64,000 nt of DNA, taken from Membranipora membranacea (lineage: Eukaryota > Bryozoa > Gymnolaemata > Cheilostomatida > Membraniporidae). Position 1 is the first letter of the stretch. The number at the start of each line of letters is the position of its first letter. The stretch covers positions 14,196,001-14,260,000 of the forward strand of contig OU612065.1 in NCBI GenBank assembly GCA_914767715.1, given 5' to 3'. Positions 1-11,618 of this stretch are shown here, piece by piece. The notes under the pieces were generated by a model that was not told where the DNA came from, searched no databases, and saw only the letters and a list, made by a program, of their open reading frames with translations. The position numbers and the translations under genes were made by a program.

Positions 1-46
1 TCATTGTAGTGATAAAAAGATTGTTGGTTTTGGCCTATTGGTTTAC

Positions 47-483
47 CTCGAAATGGCCTCTGGTCTGAGATTGTAGCTTCCCAAACTGGAGTGAGCAAAT
101 ATTCTTAACATATTTACTACTGGTCTCATCTGAGGTATATAAAAAATCTCCTTAGCTGTGATTGGGAGTCGTCATCTACTAATATTACAAGAGAAAGTAA
201 CTCCCATAACTATATTTTACTCCCCTTTTTGACAACCTTCTATCGGTCATCAAACATTATAACGATTGATATACATATCCCGTGATAGACCAAAATTTCC
301 TCTTTCATGTAGAACACTATTACGTATAAAATATATTACGGTATACGCAAGTTAAAACTGCCTGTGATAACAGATTAAATTGAGGCTGAAACTTACATTG
401 AGTTTTCCAAGATGCTGCCTAGAAGCATTACGAATCGCTGCCAGAAGTGAAAACAAGCAGGCAGTGATAGTTCGGGGATTTGA
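47..483 (-). CDS. Two likely exons of an unidentified gene, cut by the left edge
   Basis: On the minus strand an exon at 483-397 is preceded by a pyrimidine/AG acceptor and followed by GTAAGT. It reads open for 29 codons (…RTITACLFSLLAAIRN…). A second exon at 129-47 follows a CAG acceptor and ends at a GTAAAC donor. The frame joins at phase 0 and stays open for 27 more codons plus two bases (…PVVNMLRIFAHSSLGS…). Two in-frame exons with canonical sites are unlikely by chance, and the amphipathic leucine-rich text looks like helical protein. I do not recognise the family; the start lies to the right and was not located, and the 3' end is outside the window. Confidence 0.42.
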
Positions 484-489
484 CTGGTC

Positions 490-2696
490 AGTGAGATCCT
501 ACAGTGACTGAAAAGGTCTTGTCATGGGTACAACCAAGGGAGATGGGAGATCAATGATGATGACTCTTCTAACCACAACCATAATAGACATGCATTGCCA
601 CTTGAGCCAAAAATGTTCCTCTACCCTTCTATCTCTAACATTTCAGGTGTTATTTATGAAGAAAGGCTATATAACAGAAGGTAAGATGTGGTTTTCATAT
701 ATATCTGCTTTTCTATTAGTAGTACAAACTGTTTTTATTGATGTAATAATATTTCAGTGAGTCCATACCTACAACTAAATTTGTATAGTGGCTTTCAAGC
801 AAAGATCTGCTATGAATGGATGCAGAAACCAGTTTTTTCACCCTTTCACACAAATATTGAATACTTTTTCTATCGTACGTTATATGAGTGCACTTATGTC
901 TCACAAAAAAATATGTCAACTGCGTCTTTTTGCAATCAATAAACTATAACACATATCATCTACCACACCAGGACCTTCATTAGTCCAGTGAATCTTCCTC
1001 AATAAGACATATATTTGTGGTCTCACAACAGCGATTCAAACTTGTTGGGCTAGAAATACAGAATCTTGAAAGGCCTCAAAATCATATTCTCGACCAGACT
1101 ATAAGGTCTATTCTAATTTCATTTTACTGCCAGTATAGGAAAATACAGGAAATTAATTTTCAGGACCAGGAACAATAAGTGTGTTGTTTTAATTTCTGAG
1201 TAATTTCCAATTTTTTTCGGATCTAAATTTTTTTGAGCTTCGCATGCGGGCATCTATTAAATGAACAAAACTTCCTCTACCAGATGTGGCTGCAGAGTTT
1301 TTGTGTCAATTCCCATCATTGTAGTATTGGTTTACATTGTGTTTGTTTCTAAGGAATGGTAGTAAGAATTTGTAACTCATGTGCCACTATAATTGAGAAA
1401 CACATAGTTGCCGTAATGCAACAGAAAAAATACAATGACTTGCCTGTACATAAGAGGGCTGTCATTTGTGGATAATTCTCCCTCTGGTCGTCAACTAAAT
1501 AATCAAAGTATTTAGATTTTGCTGCTTGAACATAAGACGTTCATTCTATGCTGACTTGTAAACGCTAGGTTGTCGTTTGGTCGCTGATGCTACTCAGACC
1601 CAACATTTGAAGTTTCTAGCTATGAACTTTCATCAGTTTATTGCCCTATCATATTTTCTTATTATAACCACAAAGGCGCTCATTTTGATCTGGCAGCTTC
1701 CACGTAACAATTCGAAACCTCGCTCATTTACTGTACAGATGATTCAAAACGTGAAAATTTCACTGACATAATTAGATAAACATTGATTTACCAACTCATT
1801 GTACCAGTTAACTGGCCAAATATGTGGTATTTATCAGGGAGGTTGGGAGTGTTCTCAAACTCCCTTGTGTAGTCTATGCATTCTTTGAACAGGTTGTTGT
1901 TCCCTCTTGTTTTACTTCACTTATCAACCACTACATTATATCACTTTTTCAAAACATTTACATTGTTAAATTGGATATGATTGGCAGTTACATTTTATCA
2001 CTGCCCAATCAAATTTGTAGTCAAAATAGTCAGACTTTCCACAAGACTTTTTGCAGATATTTTGAGAGGGGTGTTAGGACGACTCGCTTGTAAATGCTCA
2101 TCAGAATAATGGCTATAAAGATCTTGTGATATAGATTATCCTAACACAAGGAGTAAATTTACCACAAGGCCAAATGTCAGTTTAGTCATTGGACTGTCTC
2201 CTGGGACTTGCAAGCCTGCATTTTACCTGCATTTTCAGGCTCAGTGGTTTTGGTGGTTGATAGTGAACAGTTGAGTTGTATATTCTCCCTGTTGTTCAAT
2301 ATCAACCACTACTGAACTAGCCTGTCTTGACAAACTTGTCAAAACAAGCTGTACCACTGTGACTTAGACCAAGTTTGGTCCATTTGCCTGCATTCCCAGT
2401 CGCGAGATGATGAGAGATGAGAGCTCCCGATCCACTAGTCACGCCGCAGTGGAAGGGAGCAACAGGAATGCAAGCAATTGGATTTAACTTGTTCTCATTG
2501 TGACTGTACATGCATGACTGACACATGCATACAAGCCACAGGACTCCATGATTTTTTTTGTGTTGTCTGGGGATGACCTTACTAAATTTGGTAGCTCAAC
2601 TGTTTTGCAGCAGCTGTCCAGAGCGGAGTGCATTGTATTGTCAATGAGATGTACTCTCTCATTGGTGCTCCCTTTACTTTACTTTCCTATCTCCCC
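490..2696. other. No supported gene
   Basis: Short ORFs occur on both strands, but none has family similarity or paired splice sites I can defend. Upstream exons of the left-edge minus-strand gene could lie here. Around 2319-2347 there is a copy of the TAGCCTGTCTTGA word that also occurs in inverted repeats near 20 kb. Confidence 0.5.
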
Positions 2697-3600
2697 TAGG
2701 GGTGGAACGGATCAGGGTTAGGCAACCTCGGATCGGATATTGGATCGGTCCGTTAATTCAACCTCGGATCGGATCCGGATAACACGTACAAACGATAAAT
2801 TTACCAGTCCCAGCAGCTGTACTTTTGCACCATAATATACAGTTAAGGTCATTGAATACATGGATAAACACCGTCAACAATCTTTTCCCTGCACCATTAC
2901 CCTAATTTAAATGTGTATTATATATCTGCTTGGATATAATACTTTACAAGGAGCAACTTATCACTCAAACAGCCAAGAGAAATTGGTTCACACAAACAGA
3001 TTATTTGAAAGGATCATCATTAATGAGTACAAAGATCTCTTCACTCCAAGCATTTGTGCATAGACACTCAATTTGCCAGGTTCATTCAAACCCGATGTTA
3101 ATAATCACTGAGTTTGAACAAACTCCCTGCTCCTATGTCCCAAACTCACTGCTGTGATTAGGATAGGAATTGTCCTCCTACTTTGAAGAAGCAGAAGAGG
3201 ATAACCTTGTACATCAAACTTAGACAGTTTGTTACAAGGAACATCATTGGATTCAAAATTATGTCTTATTCACAACGATCTGAATAAAAATGCTTCTCTC
3301 AATTTCAGCAGAAAAAACACAACCACCAAATTTATTACTAGCAGATATGAAAATGAGATATGTATTGAAAGCCTCCTGATCACCACTGAGTGCTTTCAGC
3401 CAAACTCAATTGTCTAATCTGAACTACAAATTAATGACTATCATACTTCCTTCTTTGTCGTTTTTAGTGAGATAAATGATGCTAAGTAAGTGTTGATCAT
3501 CTCGGATCAGACATAACACATATCCGATCCGGTTTGTGGTTGAATCCGAGGTCAAATATCCGAAATTCAACTCCAACCTCAAGAGGTCGTTCCACCCCTA
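2697..3600. mobile_element. hAT-like non-autonomous transposon (MITE), about 0.9 kb
   Basis: The left end begins TAGGGGTGGAACG and the right end finishes CGTTCCACCCCTA, giving a perfect 13-bp terminal inverted repeat. Both subterminal regions carry repeated GGATCGGAT / ATCCGATCC words in opposite orientation. Flanking 8-mers are ATCTCCCC and ATCCCCCA, matching at 6 of 8, compatible with a decayed 8-bp target duplication. The TIR sequence and 8-bp target size are typical of hAT elements. Inside are only short ORFs without transposase motifs, so it is non-autonomous. Confidence 0.72.
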
Positions 3601-3940
3601 ATCCCCCAGTTAAATTCTATGAACTTGATCAAAATCTTGTGCAGGGAAGCCATAAAAAAAGGGCATTAGATTGTGGTTAAGTTAAACTTGGTCAGGCTAG
3701 GCGTAATTGCATTCAACAAAAGTTTAATTTTCAAATGGCTATTACTCCTCTCAGTGTGAGACCAGCCCGTCCGGAAGCATAGCAATGAAAAGATGCCTAA
3801 TAGGCAAATTTTGGTTTACCCACCCTTGTCTAGATAAATTTGGGTGAGGTAGGGTATTGCAAGCATAATATTTTATTGGACTTGGTTGTATGATATTCTG
3901 TACAGCTGTACTGTAAATCTGGTTTTAGAGGAGAGGTGCC

Positions 3941-6900
3941 ATGTGGAGTCTAAGCTTCAACATCATTTTGTTGCCTATACTTCTCTTCAGTGTTCAATCG
4001 GTATGTAGCAGCTATCTTGTTTCTTTTGGTGAATTTTATGCATAGATAAGATTTTCTGTTTGTATTATGCCTGCATGAACTTATGGATATAATGAAAAAA
4101 TGGTTCAACCGCTTTCAGTTACCCTCCGCTACAAAATGCTGCTATTATCTATGTTAATATCTCAATTCATTCAAGAGGTAGCTTGAAGCCAAACCATAAC
4201 AACCAAAAGTTAGGAATATATGCATGTATCAAGGCAATATCTGATAATATGAGTTCACCCAGGGAGTTACTCCTTGGTTTACCAATATGGATATTGATAA
4301 TGCTTGCCTTTTGTTGTTTTAGGCCGATGCTGCAACAGTGAAACATGCATCCACACGCCGATTCACTGTTGATTATGCTAAAGGAACTTTTGTGAAAGAT
4401 GGACAACCTTTTAATTATGTGTCAGGTCAGATTATTATTATACCGTCTTGTACTCAAATCACTCAGTTGTTTCAGTTTCAGTGCATTAGCTATAAAAAAA
4501 TGTTAGCGTACATAGTATCATCACATATTTGTTTCGCCGTCGTATATCTTTGGAGAAGAAATCAAACTAAGTTATGTAAATCTGCCTTGGTTTACAGTGT
4601 ACCATATGTAATAATAAACCACAACATTCTACTATTCAAAAATTGCATGGGGAACCTCTAAATTCATAATTATTATTCTGGAGAAAGAGTTAATCGCAGG
4701 GCATCTTCCCACATTGTTCAGTGCCATGGCGCTTTATTCACCTTGTAAGTTTCAATCTGTTTTCCTGTTGTACAGGAAGTATTCATTATGCCAGAGTACA
4801 CCAGGATATGTGGGAAGACAGGCTATACAAGATGAAATATGCTGGTTTGGATGCTATACAAGTGTAAGTTAGATTGATCTATATCCTCAAGCAGCACTAC
4901 AATATTGAGCTCGAGAAACTCACCAGTGCGATTTATCTGTCTTCTGTAAATAAAAATTGTATTGAGTTACAGGGTTTGTCTCTGTCAAAATGAATTATTT
5001 TCATGTTTTTTTGGAACATATATGTAATTAATACAATCTTTTAGGTATGTACCATGGAATTATCACGAAATGGAGAAGGGGCAGTATAACTTCAGTGGTG
5101 CCAGTGATATAGAGAGGTTCCTCGAGATAGCTCATAAACTAGAACTGTTAGTCATCCTCAGGCCAGGACCATATATCTGCGCTGAATGGGAGTTTGTAAG
5201 TTCACATCATGTATCCTATTTGTTATCATTATTTGCATTCATTGGAATTATGGTCACTGATTTGTTATTTCACTGAGAAACAACAAAACAACAAGATGAT
5301 TAGGCTTGATCAGGGAGAATGGTACCCTGGTTTGATAATGACACACTACAAATTTTCAAATCGTAAGACATCAAACCTACTGTCAATTAAATTTAACATG
5401 AAGCATTAAACACCAATTAGTAAAAATGAGAATAAGAATAGTGACACTGAAATTTTAATTTCAATATTTATCTTTCGGATAAAGACCTCAAGAGCAAATA
5501 TGATTCGATGCTAGTTAATTTAGGCAAAATTTAAGTTCCTAAATTACTAATAGACAGTTTTCTTAGCTCTTATTTATGCCTCAATTCGAAGTTGTCCTCT
5601 CTCCAGTTTGGTACTTTTAACCCACGCCGCATAGGAGAAACCTGCTGAAAGAGGGTTATATTGAAAACCGCTAATGTTGGGATAAAAATGATTTTTGATT
5701 CTGAGTCAGCACTATTGAAAACCCTGAGAGACAGGGTTTCCAAATCATTGGAGGCTTGAATGTTGATAAATCTTAATTTTAGTGACGAAACTCATGAAAT
5801 ATCTGCCAAATTGTCCGCAAAACAGGCGGAAAATGCTATAATTGACTATCCAAATACTAAAATTATTTCCCAAACTGTGTCCATATGAGTTTTCAATGTT
5901 GCAGATTCTGAATCCAAAAAAAAAAAAATTTCATCCTATTATAAGCGGTTTTCAAGATAACCCTCTTTTCAGCACGTTTTTCCTATGCGGCGTGGGTTAA
6001 AAGTACCAAACTGGAGAGAGGACAACCCCAAATTGAGGCCTAAATCAGAGCTCAGAAAACTGTCTCTAGAAAAGAGTTAAAAATACTGCCAGGTTACAAT
6101 CCTCAAACCACATATTTGTCATCACATGCTCTACTTGAGGAGTTAGAGTTCTGTGACTCCTAGGTCTAACTCTGTGGCCTGATGACATTGAATATTATTT
6201 AGCATTCTAACTCCTGTGTGACCCACCTACCAAATAGCTGTGATTACATTGGTATTTTGATTGCTACTAAGCATAAGTTACATATGGTACTTTTGCTGTT
6301 ATCTAGCTGTATGATATTACTTGAGAATACTTGAGGTCGTCATGTGATTTGTGGTATGACTGATAAGAACACAGTAAGGCAGGCACTCTGTGATAAGATT
6401 ACTAGGATGAGTTGTATAGCTTGTATCTTATATGACTGACTATTATGCTGTGTGAGTTTTATAAACTTGGCTCTGAGCCATGGAACTTGCAATGTATAAG
6501 GCTATTTTGAAATTGTATAATGTTTTTATTTTCAGGGAGGGTTTCCATACTGGCTGATAAAAGAAAATGCATCTATAGCCCTCAGATCTAGTGATCCAGG
6601 TCTGTTTGAGTTATAGATCTCTGATCCTACCATCAACATTATAATAGTGCTGGGCACTATTATCATATCATTTCTCAAATGTTGAGCAGATTTTGTTAAG
6701 AGCTTTTCCAGTATCATTGACAGGTTAGAAATTGCCAATCTAATAAAAAATCAATTGTTTGCAGATTTAACAGAAAATTTCCATTGATTGTAATATGATA
6801 TGGGCTGCAAGTTCATATATATCTATTGCTAATCATGCTTATGATATATTTCCATTATAGTTTATGTTCGTCATGTGACAGACTGGTTTAAGCAGCTGCT

Positions 6901-9900
6901 TCCAAGGATGAGGCCTCTCCTGTATGTAAATGGCGGTCCTATTATATCTGTACAGGTATGTTTCTGTGGGGAGTACACTGTGTGCTTTGTATACAGGCTG
7001 TGAAAGTCTCTTGCTGCCATTGACTGATCATTTACGTAACCATATATAATATATATGGCTGAGATTCATTATATATTTTCAATATTTTAGCACACAGACT
7101 TAACCTCTAAATTACCTCAATTTCTAAAAGGATGCCAGTTAACATCAAGTTTATGCCATCTTTATACTAACAGTTAATGTTGGCAAGACAACAGTCCTAC
7201 ACTTTCAGCTAGGTCTTGTCAAATCAGTCTTATGAGCAGTATTCAGTACAATGAAAAATTACCTCACAACCAAATTCTGTTACTTCAGACTGAATATGGT
7301 TGCTTATCCATTTTGTCTTGGTGTTGCAACTCACTAAATTCCCTAGGAATTCATTCAAGATGTCCTTTGACAACCAAGTCATAAATTACCTCGGGCAACT
7401 GTACTTGAAGGTTAATGTACATTGTGAAATGTGGTCACTTGCTTCAAGGATGGGCTTACCTTTCAAATATTCAGTTTCACTCAACTACCCACCAAATTCG
7501 ACATTTGAAAAATGGACCAAAACCCGAGTGAAACGAAGAATTATACTAGTGTATAATGTTGATTTTATTCATACAAATTAAACTTCATACTGTACTATAA
7601 TATGTACTGTACTGTTATATGTTTGAAATACTATTATAGATCGAGAATGAGTATGGATCGTTTTCTGCCTGTGATCATAAGTATACTTCATATTTACTGA
7701 ACCTAACTAAGAGTCTACTTGTGGATGATGTGGTGTACTTTACCACCGATGGTGACGGTACTGGCTATCTCAAGTGTGGAGCTATAAACAACACTCTGAC
7801 TACTGTAGACTTTGGGGCCGGTGGGTACACAGCATTCATAAAACCAATGATTTATTCACCCTTGTTGCCATTAAATCAGGCACATGCAGATGTTTATTTA
7901 TAGTTTATTGATTTTTAAAAACAGTTGGCTTAGTTATTATATCGGATATCATTTTCTGCTGTGCTGCTCTAAAAGACACAGACATTTGAATAAAAAGAGC
8001 GGCAGATATATATATTTATATATTTTTTATACAATTATATTTTTCCAGGAAGTGCTAAAAGGGGATACCATGTCTTGAATGTATGGAATTCATCATTTTA
8101 CGGGCCATATGTGAATTCTGAGTACTACATTGGCTGGCTAGATATCTGGGGCCAGAAACATGCACATGTGTCAACCAGCGCCTCAGCTAATACCCTTGAC
8201 GAAACTCTGAAAATGAAAGGCAATGTAAACATGTACATGTTTTTTGGTGGAACTAACTTTGGCTTCACATCAGGTAAGCTATCGATAATCAGTGCCACAT
8301 GCCATTTTACAATATGTTTCATACATTTTTCACAACAGTGTAAAATGTATAAATCTGTATTCAAGCAAATCTACAATAATAAAAATTCCAGTTAGAATGC
8401 GTTTACCAATAATATATAATAAAATTAATTCCAGTTTGAATTGATCTAACAGATCAGGACCATGTTTTGCATGGTTGTGTGCTTGTGATGAAATAATGAT
8501 ACCATATAATATTTTAGAATAGAATCTCATGAATATGCACAGTGTGTACACTGAGCCTCCGTCTAGATTTCGGCCCAAGAAGCATACATGACTACCTTCA
8601 CATAATGTATCTTGTACAGTTTCGATACTTAATTTCTTTGATTTATTACCAGGTGCACCAGGAGATAACCCTTTTAAGCCGGTACCCACCTCGTATGACT
8701 ATGACGCTGCCATCAGCGAAGCTGGTGATCTCACATACAAATACTATATGCTGAGAAATGTTATCGGCAAAGTAAGCATTGTCTATTTCTAAAGTACCTT
8801 CGATCAATAAGCTTTATAACAAAGAATGGGGCAAGAACAATGATGGCTTGAGCTGAATCAATTGGCAAATGAATATAGAGAAGAGAAGAAGGGATGCTGG
8901 ATATCATGGTGTAGTAGACATTACATAGACATGTTAGGCTCTCCAAGCAATGTCAAAACTCTTAACAAGCGGGCCAGGGGAATTACTGGGATTTCTTCTT
9001 TCTTAATAATTTTGCTTTTCCTTCTTGTTCCAAGACCTGTTAGGGTGGGTAGCATACCAAAGGTTTGATATACAGATTATTATAATTATTACTATTATTA
9101 AACGAGCAAAGCATTTCTTTTAATTGATATCAATCATTGCCTTCAAGCTCACGGGTTTAGAGGTTGAGCAAAATATTTTGATAAGTTTGAGTTATCTTCC
9201 CTACTATCAAAGCGAAAAAACACTCAATTCATATTTATTTAAAAACCATTCACTGAACTAGGCTCATAGTCATAGATTTTATTATAATTATTATTGAATC
9301 CACGGCAAGGCCATGAAATGCGCATGTTTAATACACACTTATGAAAATAACTGTTTATACATCCAATGTTTTACTCTTTTTTATAGTACAAGAAGCTGCC
9401 ATGGGAAATGGTACCTCCACAAAACTCTACCAAGGCTGCATATGGTAAACTGAGTGTGACGCTACAAGGACCAATGCACCATCTCGCCTCAGAGCTAGCC
9501 AGATTACATGGAGATCCCAAATATGTCACCAAGTACCCCATCAGATCTGAACTTATGGACACAGTATGTTAATATCCTTGGCTAAGTTGCCGATTTTGCA
9601 TCGTTAGCTCAATTCAATTTTTCAATATATTGTTAAATTTAAGCATCATTTTATAGGTATCATATACATATGCAATATAGCATATACAATTAAATCCTAA
9701 TTTTTCCGCTTTTATCTCAGTTGCAATTTATGAAAATTAAGTTAGATTCTCAAGTCAGCAACTTCATTCATTCCAAGGCAACCATTCAGAGAAGAAACCA
9801 ATGCATTTCATTAGTTTGTTTAGTTTAGTTTGTCAAATAACGGGTCACGTGGTTTTCTGTTACAGGGATATGGATATTTGCTGTACCGACACATATTCAG

Positions 9901-11618
9901 TAAGGATGTAGTAAGAGGTAAACTCTCAGTACCAGGTATCAGAGATCGTGGTTATGTAATCGTCAATGATGTGAGTATCTTGATAATTTTCAGGCATACA
10001 TTATATCTATGATCTGAATCGCTTGTCAATTGATCTATAATGTCTGCACACTTTTGACAGTTTTGAAGAAAACCTTTTGTCTATCCTGCACACTAATTTT
10101 ATTTACCTAGGTCAATTTTGGAGTTATGTATCGTGATGGTCCAACTGAGATTATGATCGAAGCTAAGGCAGGTGATACACTGTCTATACTAGTGGAGAAT
10201 ATGGGAAGGGTTGGATATGGATCAGGGATACTGCGAGGCACCAAGGTAACCTACCTGAACAGAATCTGCCCCCATAAACTTAGATGTACTTGCTGTAAAT
10301 TCCGGTGTCATAATCAGTAAATGTAATGTGGTAATGGACATTTTTTTCCATTGCTGCCTTTTTCAAATTTATTATCATTTTTGCGCAGTGCTTATATTCA
10401 ATAGGAAACTTACAGTGAAAAAACCTCTTTATCACAGTACATATTAATTATGGTATGCTTACCTCCTCGATAGGAAATATATTTGGATTTTCAGTTTCGG
10501 AGTTACCTGCTCATTGAGCTTGTTCAGATAACTCCATGGCTGAGTTGCAGATACTAATGCATGAAATTTATTCTTTGCAGGGCATTATATCAAACGTGAC
10601 CATTGACACTCAAGTCAATGTGACAGAGTGGTCTATATTCAACTACAGATATAACATCTCTACACTGCAACAATCAGCTAAAAAGTTATCGTAAGTTAAA
10701 CTATCTGCGCTTCAATTCCGTTATCTGCTTTGTAATGCACAATGTTGAGAGCTTCTACTCAATATTAAACTATTTCACGTGCAGTGATCATATCATTGGT
10801 AAATTCATATACTTTACTTGAGGCTTTGTGTCTTGCAATGTAATGGCACCAGGGTTTATTATTTTAATTTAGGAGGGAAAATCAATTTAATGGATCACTC
10901 AAGTACGTACCGTCCACTTATCTGGGGATCTTAAATATTAAAGAGCCTGCAGACACATTTGTCAGACTAGATGGCTGGTACAAGGTAAGTAATGTGCTCA
11001 ACAATAATTGCCTCACATTTTGGTTAAGTCAAATCTTTAAATCCGTTACAGCTTGATATCATTGCCATAAATGTCAAGGAGTTGTGTACGTGAAGCACTG
11101 TCACTGTCATATTAGTGATGGCGCACCAGCCAAGCAAGGCAGCTCTAGAGAGATGGTATTTTTTAATATCAGCATAAGCACTGTACGCTTTACAATCGAG
11201 ATACAATGTCATAAAGTCAATTCAGTTTTTTGCTAGAAGTAAGCAAAGGATACATACATTGAATTGTGTCCACTGAGAAAATGGTCCTTCAAAGTTACAA
11301 TAAATCAATACATGACACAAGCTTTAAACAGCAGATTAAAGATAAATATTGTATTTTTTGCTCTTTAAGGGTAATATAGAAGTGAATAATTTCAATATCG
11401 GTCGGTACTGGCCAGTAATGGGGCCACAGCAGACGCTCTACATACCATCTGTTATACTCAGACCTGGGGCTAACTATATCACAGTGAACGAGCTAGAACA
11501 AACTCCGTGTGCTGACCCTAAACACTGCCAGATAGAGTTTGTGAGTGAACCTGATCTTGTGGGAGATCTAGGAGTGTCCGAACTGCAGACTGAGTACTGG
11601 CACCGACAATCAAATTAA
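3941..11618 (+). CDS. GLB1: Lysosomal beta-galactosidase (GH35), 15 exons, 657 aa
   Basis: Acid beta-galactosidase, expected to remove terminal beta-galactose from gangliosides, keratan sulfate and glycoproteins in the lysosome. Exons: 3941-4000, 4323-4425, 4776-4863, 5045-5195, 6536-6599, 6861-6955, 7640-7820, 8049-8273, 8653-8771, 9387-9563, 9866-9970, 10111-10245, 10581-10690, 10873-10984, 11370-11618. All joins keep frame, giving 657 residues against 677 in human. Residues 1-20 are a hydrophobic signal peptide. The GH35 barrel shows [11 protein letters not shown], the acid/base Glu in IENEYG (about E191), the nucleophile Glu in [10 protein letters not shown] (about E272) and [11 protein letters not shown]. 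The C-terminal beta domains keep [11 protein letters not shown] and [12 protein letters not shown]. The ATG follows an in-frame signal peptide and has no competing upstream start. Intron 4 holds a large foldback element. Identity is secure; exact ends of short exons are inferred. Confidence 0.95.
5552..6065. mobile_element. Foldback/MITE with about 180-bp inverted arms in GLB1 intron 4
   Basis: The left arm (about 5552-5735) and the right arm (about 5885-6065) are reverse complements with scattered mismatches. Both contain TCCTCTCTCCAGTTTGGTAC followed by TTTTAACCCACGCCGCATAGG. The outer ends are AGACAGTTTTCT and AGAAAACTGTCT. A run of 13 A lies in the right arm. No coding potential is visible. 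Confidence 0.8.
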
